Positions 11,506 through 23,067 of a DNA stretch of 64,000 nt are shown here, piece by piece (the first letter of the stretch is position 1; each line of letters opens with the position of its first letter). The notes beneath the pieces were generated by a model. The model saw nothing but the letters and a program-made list of their open reading frames with translations, was not told where the DNA came from and did no database searches. This DNA is from Glycine soja (taxonomy: Eukaryota > Streptophyta > Magnoliopsida > Fabales > Fabaceae). The stretch lies in contig NC_041007.1 of the NCBI RefSeq assembly GCF_004193775.1, forward strand, positions 23,835,696 through 23,899,695, in the 5' to 3' direction. Both the position numbers and the translations under genes were made by a program.

Positions 11506-13380
11506 ATGGGATCAGGTCAAATGCCTTCACTTAAAAAGAGGTTCTATCAAGTCAAGGTCGAGAGCCTAGGGACCACCAGTCTAAAGGAGTTAGGGCAGTT
11601 AATGGGTCAGCTCTAGCGACAAGCTTTTCGCAAAGCTTACGATAAAATCTGGGACTTAGCCATGGTAGAAGTCTCCACAGAGGCCATTGCCTCCCTTGCC
11701 CAGTATTATGATCGGCCGTTGAGGTGCTTCACCTTTGGGGACTTCCAGCTATCACCTATGGTAGAAGAATTTGAAGAGATCCTAGGATGCTCTCTAGGGG
11801 GAAGGAAACCCTACCTCTTCTCAGGATTCTATCCCTCATTAGCTAGAATTTCCAAGATAGTCCAAATCTCGGCGCAGGAACTAGACCACAGGAAGCAAGT
11901 CGAAAATTGGGTGGTTGGAATACCGAGAAAATATTTGGAGGCAAAAGAAAGAATCTTGGCAGGTAAAGGCGAGTGGGCCCCATTCATAGATATTCTCGCA
12001 TTGTTGATTTTCGGAGGAGTCCTCTTTCCGAATGTGGATGGGTTGGTGGACCTGGCAGCGATCGACGCTTTTCTCGCCTATCATAACCACAAGGAAAGCT
12101 TGGTTGTCGCTATGCTAGCCGACCTATATGATACCTTCGACCGAAGATGTGAAAAGAGCAATACAAGGATTGTTTGCTGTACTCGAGCTCTTTATGTATG
12201 GTTATTTTCACACGTTTTTCGCCAAGAGGTGAGGCATGCTTGCGCGCTAGAAAGCCACCGCTCATGCACATAGAAAGGAGGGGCAAATTGGGACCAACTC
12301 TTAGCAAGCAAAGAAGGAGCATCTGTCAACTGGTTCCCTCGATGGAAGGAAGGAAAAACCAGAGTTCTTATTTCATGCGGAGGATTTCCAAATGTTCCCT
12401 TGATGGGGACAAGGGGTTGCATCGGCTACAATCCCGTTCTTGCTATAAGACAACTTGGCTACCCTATGAGAGGGGCGCCACTAGAGGATGAGCTCACGCT
12501 TGTCATTTCACGAGGTTTCAATAAGACCAACGTGGAGACACTTCAGAAGGTCCGCAAGGCATGGGAGGTGTTGCAAAAGAAGGACAAAGAACTCAAGGGC
12601 AGTAACAATGGGCCCATCGGTGGCTACCGTAAGTGGTTGAAAGCCCACGTGCAAGGTTTGGATTGGCTCCCAAGTTTGAGAATCGCTAAAAGGGAGGAAG
12701 TTGAGGCACCGAAGGAAGACGAAGAGGTGCAGGCCCTTAGGGCGGAACTCGAGCAAGCCCAAATAGTTAAAGAAAGGTTCAAATCAGCAGCTCTGAAAAT
12801 CCGAAAAGAGAATATCGAACTGAGAGATGTAAATGTGGCTACCACCAAAGCCTTGGAACGAGAAACCAAGAGGGCTTGTAGGGAAGAACACGGCCGGAAC
12901 AAATTCTGAGGGGCTCTGTGGGGTAGCAATAGTGAGCTTAAACTCTGAAGAGAGGAGAGAGACCAGTCACAAGCACATAGCATGGTCTTGAAAGATGAGT
13001 TGAAGGTTTGCTCAAGGTCCAAAAGAAACTTGTCTCAGCGGTTATGCGAGACAGAGACCAACATGTTAGCTATTATCACCAAGTACCAAGAAGAACTAAA
13101 TCTAGCCGCAGCCCACGAGCATAGAGTGGCGGACGAGTATGCCCAAGTGTACACGGAAAAGGAGGCTAGAGGAAGGGTGATCGACTCGCTACATCAAGAG
13201 GAAACGATATGGATGGACCGATTTGCCCTTACCTTGAACGGGAGTCAAGAGCTTCCTCGACTACTAGCCAAGTCCAAGGCAATGGCGAACACCTACTCCG
13301 CCCCCGAGGAGATCCATGGACTTCTCAGCTATTGTCAGCATATGATAAATCTAATGGCCCATATAATTAGAAACCGCTAG
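11506..13380 (+). pseudogene. ORF1 of Ogre-like element 2 with in-frame stops
   Basis: One reading frame runs from the ATG at 11506 to a final TAG at 13378-13380. It is broken by stops at 11614 (TAG), 12271 (TAG), 12907 (TGA) and near 12952 (TGA); all later pieces stay in frame. The N-terminal half, with RCFTFGDFQLSPMVEEFEEI and GYNPVLAIRQLGYP, resembles the extra ORF (DUF7745/plant-mobile-domain-like) that Ogre elements carry ahead of gag. The C-terminal third is charged and predicted coiled coil (EVQALRAELEQAQIVKERF). Function of this ORF in Ogre is unknown. Most of the stops are what C-to-T or G-to-A change at CGA or TGG codons would give. Elements 1 and 3 lack this ORF. Confidence 0.8.
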
Positions 13381-14425
13381 GGAACTTGTATTGTCACTCA
13401 GATCTTGACTAGTTATAACTTTTTGAATAAAATGAGTTTATCCCATGTTTTTACTCCAAAAGTCAGTGCGAATCAAATCACTCCCACATTTTATCTCTAG
13501 CATGCATTCATATCATGCATCGCATCAGCATCTCTTCATGGCTTCATAATGAACATATCGTTCCTGCATTTGTCCGTTATCATAATCCAACATCACATTT
13601 TGCATGAGTCATTGCATCATCATGCATATGCGTTCAACATACTTTTTGTTCTACAAACCTTTTGTTTTCATGTTTTCATGCATGATCCTTGCATTTTCTT
13701 CTGCAAAACAAAAACAAAAAAAGGGAAGCGTGAAAGTTTACGCTGCATTCTTAGTTGCATATATTTGGTACCATGATCCAACCATGTTGGGATCATAAAC
13801 CCGTTTCACTTAAAAGCGAAATGATTGAACATGGTACCTAATGCATGGTTAACTAGGAAATGATGTTTCTTCGGGCATCTCAATTTCATAATTACATTTT
13901 CCATGCATAGCTTAAAGTATGCCCGAGTCATTCATCCCTATGAAAGGTTGTTGAAGTATTGGCGATCAGAATTGCCATTCCTTGGATTATAGGGTTGAAT
14001 TAAGCTCATGCTTTTTCGAAAAAAGTTCATCAAGTCAAGTTGAAGTATGGAAGTAACCATCTTGCAAAAATTGGGGCAAAAGATGAATCGAGTTACATCG
14101 CTGCTTCGTCTACTACCAAACACAATTAGGATTGTTGATGTCCTTGTTACTTCTAGTTTCACCTTGACAAAGATGTCATGGACCATGTTGAAAATCTAAA
14201 TTGATTCAACCCCATGTTCTATGTAAAAATTCGCAATACTTCAACTGTGTATCATTCACATGCATCCATGCTTTTCATTGGTTGCATTGCTCATTGCATT
14301 CTTTCCTTGAAAAAAATAAAAAAATAAAAAATAAAATAAAATAAAAATGAACTTAATCATTGTTATCAAAAAGAAAAGAACACACTTTATGGTACCCTTA
14401 CCGAACCTGTGCTAGAGCTAGAGTA
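13381..14425 (+). other. Spacer between ORF1 and gag in element 2
   Basis: Noncoding, homologous to 5900-6800 of element 1 and 26110-27100 of element 3 (both reversed). ATGCATTCAT at 13502-13511 repeats the same 10-mer at 11431-11440; together they flank the ORF1 segment missing from element 1. Confidence 0.7.
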
Positions 14426-16147
14426 ATGGGTGAAGTAGAGGAGGCGCAAGAGCACATGAAGGCCGACATGGAGGCATGAACGAGCAAATGGCCACAATGA
14501 TGGAGGCCATGATGAGCATGAAGTAGATATTGGAAGCCAATGCGGTTACAGTTGCCGCTACCAGGACTGTTGCTAAGGTGAACCCGATGCCCCCATCTGA
14601 TCTCAACCAAATGAATCATCCAACCTCAGATATGGTGGGCAAAGATTTGGGAAGTACGAGCGGCCCCCATTATGTGAAAATTCAAAACAAGCATGCCTTC
14701 ACGCCATATGGCTTGCCTTCCAACTATACACCACCCAATGTGACGTACACTCCCAATGAGAATGTCAATAACTCCAGTCCGATACTCATTGAGAGCCAAT
14801 AACCTCAATCTGATCAGGCACATGTCTCTCAAACCATGGGGGAGACACATGAAATTCCCTACCATAATCTAGCCGACTTCGAGCCTTGCCTCGGGTATGC
14901 CACTGGAGGGCAAGCAGTTGGTGGTATACCCATGCCAAACACTTTGGAGGGCCCTCAGTTTCGCCCACAACCACAACCCTTGCATTTTGCGGTGGGAAGA
15001 GCCCCTCCTGCTATGGCTGAAAAGGGAAAGTTGGATCATATAGAGGAAAGGCTCAAGGACATTGAAGGAGGCGAAGATTGTGCCCTTGCTAACCTAGAAG
15101 AGCTGTTCCTAGTACCCGAACATGGTCATTCCCAAGTTCAAGGTGCCGAACTTTGACAAGTACAAGGGGACTACTTGCTCCAAGAACCATCTAAAGATGT
15201 ATTGTCGAAAGACGGGGGCATACACAAAAGATGAGAAACTGCTGATACATTTCTCCCAAGAAAGTCTTACTAGGGTAGTTGTTACCTAAAAAGTACACTA
15301 ACTTGGAACCTTCTTGAGTCCATTCTTGGAAGGACCTAATGATTACCTTCGTTAGGCAGTATCAGTACAATTCTGATATGGCTCCGGATAGGATGCAACT
15401 ACAGAACATGTGCAAAAAAGGAGCATGAATCCTTCAAAGAATACGCCCAAAGGTGGAGAGACCTGGCAGCCCAGGTGGCACCCCCAATGACGAAAAGGGA
15501 GATGATAACTGTGATAGTAGACACATTACCAGTGTTCTGCTATGAAAAATGGTGGGCTACACACCTTCAAGCTTTGCTTATTTAGTTTTCACCGACGAAA
15601 GGATCAAAGTGGGTCTGAAAAGAGGCAAATTTAATCATCCTGCTTGGACGAATGAGAAAACTGGGGCAAATGAAGAGGATGAGAAGGTGGGAGAAACCCA
15701 TGCTGTGACTACCATTCCTATACGACCAAGTTTCCCACCAACCCAACAATGTCATTACTCAGCCAATATCAACCATTCTCATTACCCACCACCCATTTAT
15801 CCATAAAGGCCATCCCTAAATCAACAACAAAACCCACCTACCACACAACCAATGCTAAACACCACCTTTAGCACAAACCAAAACACCAACCAAGGAAGGA
15901 ATTTTGCAGCAAAAAGCCTGTAGAATTCACCCCAATTCTGGTGTCCTATGCTAACTTGCTCCATTATCTACTTGATACTGCAATGGTAGCCATAACCCCT
16001 TCTAGGTTTCCTCAACCTCCATTTTCCCGAGGATACGACTCGAACGCAATGTGTGCTTATCATGGAGGAGCTCCGGGGCATTCCATTGAGCATTGTATGA
16101 CCTTGAAGTGTAAGGTGGAAAATCCTTCAACTATTTCTCGTCCTTGA
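14426..16147 (+). pseudogene. Broken gag of element 2
   Basis: Starts at ATG 14426 (MGEVEEAQEHMKADMEA) and breaks within 20 codons by frameshift. Later pieces are 14530-15120 (HAFTPYGLPSNYTPPNV; in-frame TAA at 14803 where relatives have a Gln codon), the gag core near 15123-15300 (FDKYKGTTCSKNHLKMYCRK), 15549-15806 and 15941-16147. The knuckle-like CAYHGGAPGHSIEHC is present, but the frame then runs at about 16120 into sequence that is noncoding in element 1. So the C-terminus and about 500 bp of 3' region are deleted. Confidence 0.85.
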
Positions 16148-16910
16148 AAGTCCTTTTTGAGAATCAATCGCTTCTTCCCTTGTACAAGGTTGTGAAAACA
16201 AGACAACGATTGATACCTCAAAGCCCTACACTGGGGCAATGAAAGACACCATGTATAAACCTTAAGTGAACCTAGGGGTAGATTAGAAGTCCTCACCCAA
16301 TAGGTTCCCTACTACAAGGTCATGATGAAAGACAACGATTGGTACCTCTAAGCCTTATATTGGGGCAGTGAAGGGCATCGTGCATAAGCCTCAAGTGAAC
16401 CTAGGGGCAGATTAAAAGTTCTCACCCGTCGATGTTTTTAAACAAAAAAAGGGGGGGGGGGGGGACAAACTCGAGAATTTCAATGGATTGGTTAAACATC
16501 AAATGGCTCCATTGCCGTCACTCCAAAAAGGTCAAGTGACTAAATCAAACAAAACACACACTCTGAGGGAGTCCCCGGAGAGATTTGCAAAAGATGGGAT
16601 AAGGTTGCATGAATTATCACCTCTTTCAAAAGGACAGTCAATCTGTTTTCCAAAAAATTAAATCAAAATCAAAAATCACAAAATTGGGAAAGAATGTTAT
16701 GAACATTGTACAACTTTCCATTACATTGCATTGTTTCATACGAAGTCCGCATTTACCAAATTTCACAACAAAGGTTGCATGCATCTGCATCCCTAAACAT
16801 CATGTTAACTACATAGATTTCCTACATCTAATGTCCAAATCTTTTGAATTTGGGATGACCAGCTCTCTCGATGAGTCGATCTCTTGCTTTCTCATAAGGA
16901 TGGACCCCTG
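16148..16910 (+). other. Noncoding 3' region of element 2
   Basis: Reverse-complement homologue of 2911-3680 in element 1: two copies of the ~125-bp segment (about 16190-16430), a poly-G run (16449-16463), and the conserved block leading to the palindrome GGGTACTAGTACCC at 16910-16923. Confidence 0.75.
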
Positions 16911-17146
16911 GGTACTAGTACCCTCGCCTTTAGAGGACTACACGTCCTCGTCATCAGAGGGCTGCATGCCCTCACCTTTAGAGGACTACACGTCCTCGCC
17001 TTCAGAGGGCTGCACGCCCTCACCTTTAGAGGACTACATGTCCTCGTCATCAGAGGATTACAAGTCCTCGCCATCAGAGGATTACAAGTCCTCGCCATCA
17101 GAGGGCTGCACGCCCTCACCTTCAGAGGACTACGCGTCCTTGCCAT
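16911..17146 (+). repeat. 24-bp hairpin array of element 2 (short)
   Basis: Nine units of the same 24-bp family as 1-2896, here in element-sense orientation. Arms alternate between GAGGAC/GTCCTC (loop TACAC or TACAT) and GAGGGC/GCCCTC (loop TGCAC or TGCAT), with two GAGGAT/GTCCTC. At the fifth arm base the partner matches in all nine. It is truncated by the copia LTR at 17147. Confidence 0.9.
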
Positions 17147-18374
17147 TGTTGGATCGAGTGGCCTCAGAATAATTAAGAAGGGGGGGGGGGGTTGAATTAA
17201 TTATTCCTAAACCTTTACTAATTAAAAAAATTACTCTTCTAAGGATTTTACTTATTTTGTTAAGAGAATATGGAGTAGAAGAGAAACTTAACAGAAAGTA
17301 AAAGCAGAAATTAAATGCACAGCGGAAAGTAAAAGAGTAGGGAAGAAGGAAACAAACACACTAGAGTTTTTATACTGGTTCGGCAACAACCCGTGCCTAC
17401 ATCCAGTCCCCAAGCGACCTACGGTCCTTGAGATTTCTTTCAACCTTGTAAAAATCCATTTACAAGCAAAGATCCACAAGGGATGTACCCTCCCTTGTTC
17501 TCTTTGAACCTAGTGGATGTACCCTCCACTAGAACTGATCCACAAGAGATGTACCCTCTCTTGTTCTTAGTCAAACCCAAGTAGATGTACCCTCTACTTG
17601 TACCACAAAGGATGTACCCTCCAATGTGTTAAGACAAAGATCTCAGGCTTTTAAACCTTTGATACTTTGTGAATGGGGATACAAAAGAATTCTCAGGCGG
17701 TTAGTCCTTTGAACACTTTTGTATTAGGGAAAGGGAAGAATCAAAAGAATTCTCAGACTGTGTCGTTTTGAATTCTTTGACAAGGGAGAATGGAGACACA
17801 AAAGAATTCAGGCGGTTAGTCCTTTGTTCTTTTGGAAAAGGGAGAAGAGAGACACAAAAAGAATTCAGGCGGTTAGTCCTTGGTGAATTCTTTTTGGCAA
17901 AGGGAGAAGAGAATGAAAAAGATGAATAGCACAAGTTTTCAATGTTTAGAAAAACCAGAAAACTTTGGAAAGCTTTTGGCAAAAGGAAGAAGAAGAAGTT
18001 CAAAGAGACTCAGAAATCGATGTGGAAAACTTTCTTGTGTAAAGAATGAATTGGAAAAGATTGATTGATAGAATGAATGAATTGATTGATAAATGCAAAA
18101 CAAAACCTTGCTTTTATAGACTCTTCGTGTCTGGTTAAGAAGACCATTTAGAAGAGTTATAACTTTTAGAAAAACTTAAAACCAATTTGAAAAGTCAAAA
18201 ACCTTTTGAAGAGTTACATCTTTTGATTTATTCAGAAACAACCACTGGTAATCGATTACCAAATTAGTGTAATCGATTACACAAAGCTTTTGTGTGAAAA
18301 GATGTGACTCTTCACATTTGAATTTGAATTTCAACATTCAAAGGCACTGGTAATCGATTACCAAAACATTGTAA
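17147..18374 (-). mobile_element. Copia LTR fragment (element 7-like family)
   Basis: Reading on the minus strand it ends ...CTCGATCCAACA at 17147. It contains TATAAAAG (18112-18119), three TAATCGATTA palindromes upstream of it (18246-18261, 18267-18282, 18348-18363), a second TATA-like site near 17370 and a hairpin cluster (17476-17627). The family resembles the LTR of element 7 (37561-38160). The right end stops without an LTR start, so this is a truncated solo LTR or the remnant of a deleted element, joined to the element 2 LTR at about 18375. Confidence 0.7.
17476..17627 (-). repeat. Five constant-loop, variable-stem hairpins
   Basis: Five repeats share the 9-nt centre ATGTACCCT but have different flanks that are self-complementary: ACAAGGG/CCCTTGT (17476-17498), CTAGTGG/CCACTAG (17510-17532), ACAAGAG/CTCTTGT (17542-17564), CAAGTAG/CTACTTG (17578-17600), and an imperfect ACAAAGG/CCAATGT (about 17605-17627). 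Four stems are perfect over 7 bp. Confidence 0.95.
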
Positions 18375-19215
18375 TAAAAAATAATAATATAATAATAAAA
18401 AATATCTTTTAGTAAAAATAAATAAAAAAAATCAATCAGACGTTTTTCTTTGGGATTTCTCTTTCTTGAATTGAATCGACTAATAACCAAAGTGAAACTA
18501 AGGCTAAAATCAATTCATAAACCAAACTTTTGTCATCGCCTAAAAAAGCTATTTTCAAAGGTCCAACGCCTTGAAATGGTCTTTTCCGCTTTTATTGGTT
18601 AAGTGTAGATTTCTAAAAAGCCTAAAATCAATATGTAACTTTGTTACCTCTTTCAAAAATAAAGAAATCATTAATGGTCCAATGCCTTAATGTTTTCTCA
18701 CTTTTCAAAAGAATCGAAAGATTGTCTAATGGTCCAACGCCTTAAATGACCTTTCATTCAGTAAAAACATATCTTGCTAAAAAGGATAAAAAAATAACTT
18801 AACCAAAACGCTTTGTTCACAAAAGAACTACGTAGGTATGATTTTCTCATCACAATTGAGGAATACGTAGGAGCAAAGGGAAACACCCTTGTCGACCACA
18901 AAAAGATAAAAACATAAAAAGGCATAAAAAAGACATAAGAACGTAAGAAGGGAAAAGAATATAAATTGAAGTCATATTTGCACATTTGATTAAAGGCTGC
19001 CGTCTCTTGTGACGGATGTGTGGGGTGCTAATACCTTCCCCATGCGTAAATACAACTCCCAAACCTTTCACTTAAAATTCGTAGACTACGTATTTTCCGG
19101 TTTTTCCGACGTTTTCCTCAAATAAACGTTGGTGGCGACTCCGCGCATATTCCTTTCTTGGAACATGCAGCCACGAGTCACGCGTCGCCCTCCCGCCGAA
19201 GGGTAGGGTGCGACA
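18375..19215 (+). mobile_element. Partial 3' LTR of element 2
   Basis: The 3' 840 bp of a family LTR in plus orientation, matching the reverse complement of 41322-42150, ending GGGTGCGACA and followed by the duplication CTTAG. It retains the TACGTA module (about 18820-18895) and the LTR hairpins, but its promoter half is missing. Confidence 0.85.
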
Positions 19216-19220
19216 CTTAG

Positions 19221-20451
19221 CATCTAAAGCTCAAAATGATAAAATTAAGAGCGATGCTAAGCATTATATTTGGGAAGACCCCTATTTGTGGAAGTTGTGT
19301 AGTGACCAGGTTATTAGGAGATGCATTCCAGACCACAAGATTGACTCGGTCCTGCAATTCTTTCATTCTTCCGAACCAGGTGGCCATCTTGGCATACAGA
19401 GGACAGCTCGCAAGGTGCTTGACTAAGATTTCTATTGGCCCACCATCTTCAAGGATGCGTGGAGAATCTGTAGCACTTGTGAGCCTTGTCAAAGAGCAGG
19501 TGGCTCACCTTCATGGAGACAACAAATGCCTCAACAACCTATGCTATTCTGTGAGGTGTTTGATGTCTGGGGTATAGATTTTATGGGGCCTTTCTCTGTC
19601 TTTTTTTGTTTTGTTTATATTCTTCTTGCTGTTGATTATGTTTCAATATGGGTGGAAGTCAAACCCACCAGAACTAACGATGCTAAGGTTGTTGTGGATT
19701 TCGTCAGATCTAATCTGTTTTGCAGGTTTGGAGTCCCTAGAGCCATCGTTAGTGATCAAGGCACCCATTTTTGTAACAGATCCATGTATGCCTTGCTCAA
19801 AAAGTATGGGGTCGTGCACAAAATTTCCACACCATACCACCCCCAAAGTAATGGGCAGACTGAGATTTCAAATAGGAAGATAAAAAGGATCTTGGAGAAG
19901 ATTGTGCAGCCGAACAGAAAGGATTGGAGCACCAGGCTAGATAATGCTCTTTGGGCGCATAGGACTGCCTTTTTCGGGTTATCTTTGGCAAGGCATGTCA
20001 TCTTCTTGTAGAGATAGAGCACAAAGCCTACTAGGCTGTAAAGACCTACAACTTCTCTATTGATCAGGCTGGAGAGGAAAGGAAGTTGCAACTAAGTGAG
20101 CTAAATGAGATCCGGTTAGAAGCCTATGAGAATTCCAAATTCTACAAGGAGAAGACCAAGAAGTTCCATGACAACTTGATAGTTAAGAAGGACTTTATGG
20201 TTGGACAGAAAGTTTTATTGTATAACTCTAGGCTCGGACTCATGAGTGGTAAGTTGAGGTCAAAGTGGATTGGTCCTTTTGTGGTGACTAATGTTTTTCA
20301 TTATGGTACAGTTGAGATCAAAAGTGAATCCACAGATAAGAGCTTCAAGGTCAATGGACACCGACTGAAACCATTCCTCACAAATCCCTGCTTAGTGGAT
20401 GTAGTGGTGGAGGAGACCTCGTTACTTCACCCTACTTCTCTTCTGCCATGA
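19221..20451 (+). pseudogene. Integrase of Athila-like element, disabled
   Basis: The enzyme inserts element cDNA into the genome. Visible parts: zinc-binding HHCC region (HSSEPGGHLGIQRTARK, later CSTCEPCQ), catalytic core with WGIDFMGPF, VSDQGTHF and YHPQSNGQTEISNRK (the D, D, E residues), and a C-terminal domain (20086-20451, with [11 protein letters not shown] and KWIGPFVV). An in-frame TAA at 19424 interrupts the zinc region. A small deletion with frameshift near 19975-20085 separates the core from the C-terminus. It continues the RNase H fragment at 9573-9882 across the element 2 insertion. Confidence 0.9.
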
Positions 20452-22019
20452 CTTAGGGATTTTTATTTTTCTGTCTCCTTCTTTACTTTTATTGCACTTG
20501 TCCAAATTTATTGATTGTTTTGATTGTTCTTGATCTTATGATTGTGCTACATTGATGACAATGTGTTGTTTAAGTGTGTGTGTGTGTGGGGGGGGGGGGG
20601 GGAGATTGTTCTTTAATTTTGTTGGGTATTCTAGTTTAATTTTATTAGGTTTTTCTAGGTTAATTTTGTTATTTTGGTTTTATGTTTTGTGTACAACATT
20701 GCATGTTTCTCTTTGAATTTTGGGTTATGTACAGGTAATGGGTAATTGTTTTTGAAATAGGAGTTTCTTGGCATTTTGTGAATTGAAACCCTTGTTTTTC
20801 TCTACATGTCAAGTTAGTTTTGAAAGTTCGAATTGAAAGTGATAGATTTACCCTTGGTGAGAATTTGAGCCATCATCATCTATTTTATTCGGTGTGTTTT
20901 GCCCCATTGATTGCTTGCACAATAGCTTTGGCTTGACTCTTGTTGATACTTATTGCTTCACATGCATGTTGGGAGATGATTTAGGCATTTTGTTCTTATA
21001 AGCCTCTAGCCAAATGAGCCTACCTTGAATTAATTCCTTTGATAGCCCCTTTGAGCCTATGTTCCCCTTTCTTTGTTTTGAAGCTCATTACAAGCCTTAA
21101 GTGAAAAACCATGATTTCACCCTACCCTTAAGGAATTTTGGAGCTTTGGAATTGTTTTGGGAATAAGTGTGAGGGGGGGTATGTTTCATTGGATGATATG
21201 TTTTTGTTGGCCATGCTTGATGGTGTATTTTGGCCATGCTTGATGTATATACATATATTGCCTAATTGTTGCTTTATTTTTCAATTGCTTTCAATTGCTA
21301 CTGTTCACGTTTAAAAAAAATGAAAAAAAAAGAAAAATAAAAAAAAGAAAAAAAAGAAAAAAAGAGATGAAAAAAAAAAACAGAAAAAGAATGAAGTTGA
21401 ATACATGAGGTCTTGGTTTGAAGACTTGGATTGGTTTGAGGACTTGGTTGACTTTGTTTTGTGTTTACTTCTTATACATAATTTTTAATTTTGGTTTTAG
21501 GGTTTACTACTTTTTCTTAGTTCTCACTTATTCCCCATTGCTCCTCTATTCCTTTGGGTTTTAGCTACTTATCCCATACTTTCCTCTACCTTGTCCTTGG
21601 CCCCATTACAACCTTAAATACCTTTTGATCCTCATATGCATGTGTTTGTGGTGTGGTTGTCAATTTTAGAGTCTTGGCAAGTCTATGTGGTGTTTGTTTT
21701 CATGGGTGCTCTGAGAGTGAACAGTAGCCTAGACACCTGAGAGATAGAGTGCATATCTTGTGAGGCTTTATCACTTTTCATTCTTGAGCTGATTGACTAT
21801 CTTGCCATGTTTGAGATGCTTGGATGATTTTCATGACAGCCTTGGTTCTTTAACTCTTTACGTGTTGGATGTTACCCATTCTTTTCATGCCTTGAGATTC
21901 ATTGAGAAATATGTAATTGTTTTTGTGTCTGTTTGTTTCTCTTTAATGTTTCTGGATTTGTTCCTTGCTTTGCTTTTTGATTTTGCCCAGAAGTGCAAAA
22001 GGCTAAGTGTGGGGGGATT
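20452..22019 (+). other. 3' untranslated region and polypurine tract of Athila-like element
   Basis: No credible ORF. A (GT)n and poly-G run (20574-20602) follows pol, an A-rich low-complexity stretch spans 21310-21385, and the polypurine tract AAGTGTGGGGGGATT (22005-22019) primes plus-strand synthesis directly before the LTR. Athila elements often carry an envelope-like ORF here; I see none. Confidence 0.75.
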
Positions 22020-23067
22020 TGATGTGTCATCATTTACTCCTATTTCTTAACCCTTTTTGTCACCATTTTAATTACTGATTAGCCTTAATTGTCAAATTAA
22101 TTATACACTTTTATTATTTGGGCCTACTGGACTAATTTTGTGTTTTTAATTTAATTTCAGGAGAATTATAAGCAATTGGGCTTGAATCCGGAATTGAGCT
22201 TGGACTTGAAGAGAGCAGACAATTTTATTTTATCAAATCTTATCTTATCCAAATTTTGTTTTATTTATGGGCTTGGACTTAAAACATATTTGTAAGGTTT
22301 GGGGCTAAGAATCTATATAACAACACCAAGGTTTTAGTTTTAGGAGTTTTTTTCGTTGGGAGAGGAGAATAATTTTAGGTTTTGCAATTCCAGTTTTTAC
22401 TGTTCATACGTACTATTCACATAGCAATAAAATTTGTTTTCTGCTTCAATCTGCAATTTCGTTTTCTGCTTCAATCTGCAAATTCATTTTCTACTGATTA
22501 ATGGAAGGCTAAGTCTCCAGCGTTGTTTTCTCTTGAGGATCAAGCACAACTTTCTTTGAGGTTTTATTATTACTATTGAATTCTGATAAGTTTTTCTTCT
22601 TCACCAATTACTCTGTATTTGTTGCTATTGATCCATGCATGCTTAGTGCTTGATTAATTGTCTCTGCGCTTAATTTATGTTCATGCTTAATGATCAGTTT
22701 TGTTCATGATTAATTGGTGTATGTGTTTCTTAATCACATAATGACAGCCTTATGTTAAATTTCGCTTAGTAATTTAATTTAGGGTTGGATTAAGTGGTTG
22801 AACTGATAAAAGATAAATTCTCGTAACCTAGGATAAGAGACTTGCTTGTGAATCAAGGGGAAATAACATGTTTTAATTCTATTATTTTCTAATTCAAATT
22901 TGCTTGCTGTTTAATTTACAAAAACAAGCAACCCCCCAATTCGTTACTATTTTATTACTATCTGTTATGAACGTTTGGTTGACCATTGCTCGTTGGAAGA
23001 CGACCTAGGATCACTTCCTAGATATTGCATTTTTAATGTTTATTTGATTTGGGTACGACCTCGATCA
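22020..23067 (+). mobile_element. 3' LTR of Athila-like element (~1048 bp)
   Basis: Starts TGATGTGTCATC right after the polypurine tract and probably ends GACCTCGATCA at 23067, giving TGAT/ATCA terminal inverted bases. The right boundary is inferred because the second LTR is outside the window. A TATA-like CTATATAAC lies near 22313. Confidence 0.7.

Larger units (their letters stand above)
9883..19215 (+). mobile_element. Ogre-like element 2, non-autonomous, both ends present
   Basis: Plus strand: 5' LTR 9883-10681, primer site 10684-10700, ORF1 remnant, gag remnant, noncoding region, short hairpin array, a copia LTR fragment, and a partial 3' LTR ending at 19215. It starts TGTCATAACC and ends GGGTGCGACA, and is flanked by the target duplication CTTAG on both sides. 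No pol domain is present. The start of the 3' LTR, the purine tract and most of the array are missing where the copia fragment lies (17147-18374). Confidence 0.9.
9573..23067 (+). mobile_element. Athila/Calypso-like gypsy element, interrupted by element 2
   Basis: Two plus-strand pieces belong together: an RNase H fragment (9573-9882), then integrase, 3' untranslated region, polypurine tract and LTR (19216-23067). Between them lies element 2, bounded by the 5-bp duplication CTTAG (9878-9882 and 19216-19220). The upstream RT, protease and gag lie beyond element 1, outside the window. Assignment to the Athila lineage (Calypso in soybean) rests on the RNase H and integrase sequence and on the AGTGTGGGGGG-type purine tract before an LTR starting TGATG. 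Confidence 0.85.

Noticed and set aside
16449..16463. Poly-G runs (also 17179-17190 and 20587-20602) as G-quadruplex signals
   Set aside because: Single homopolymer runs; no arrangement of four spaced G-tracts beyond what the runs give trivially.
22020..23067. Host gene in the stretch 20450-23640
   Set aside because: Matches the layout of an Athila 3' region and LTR; only short chance ORFs.
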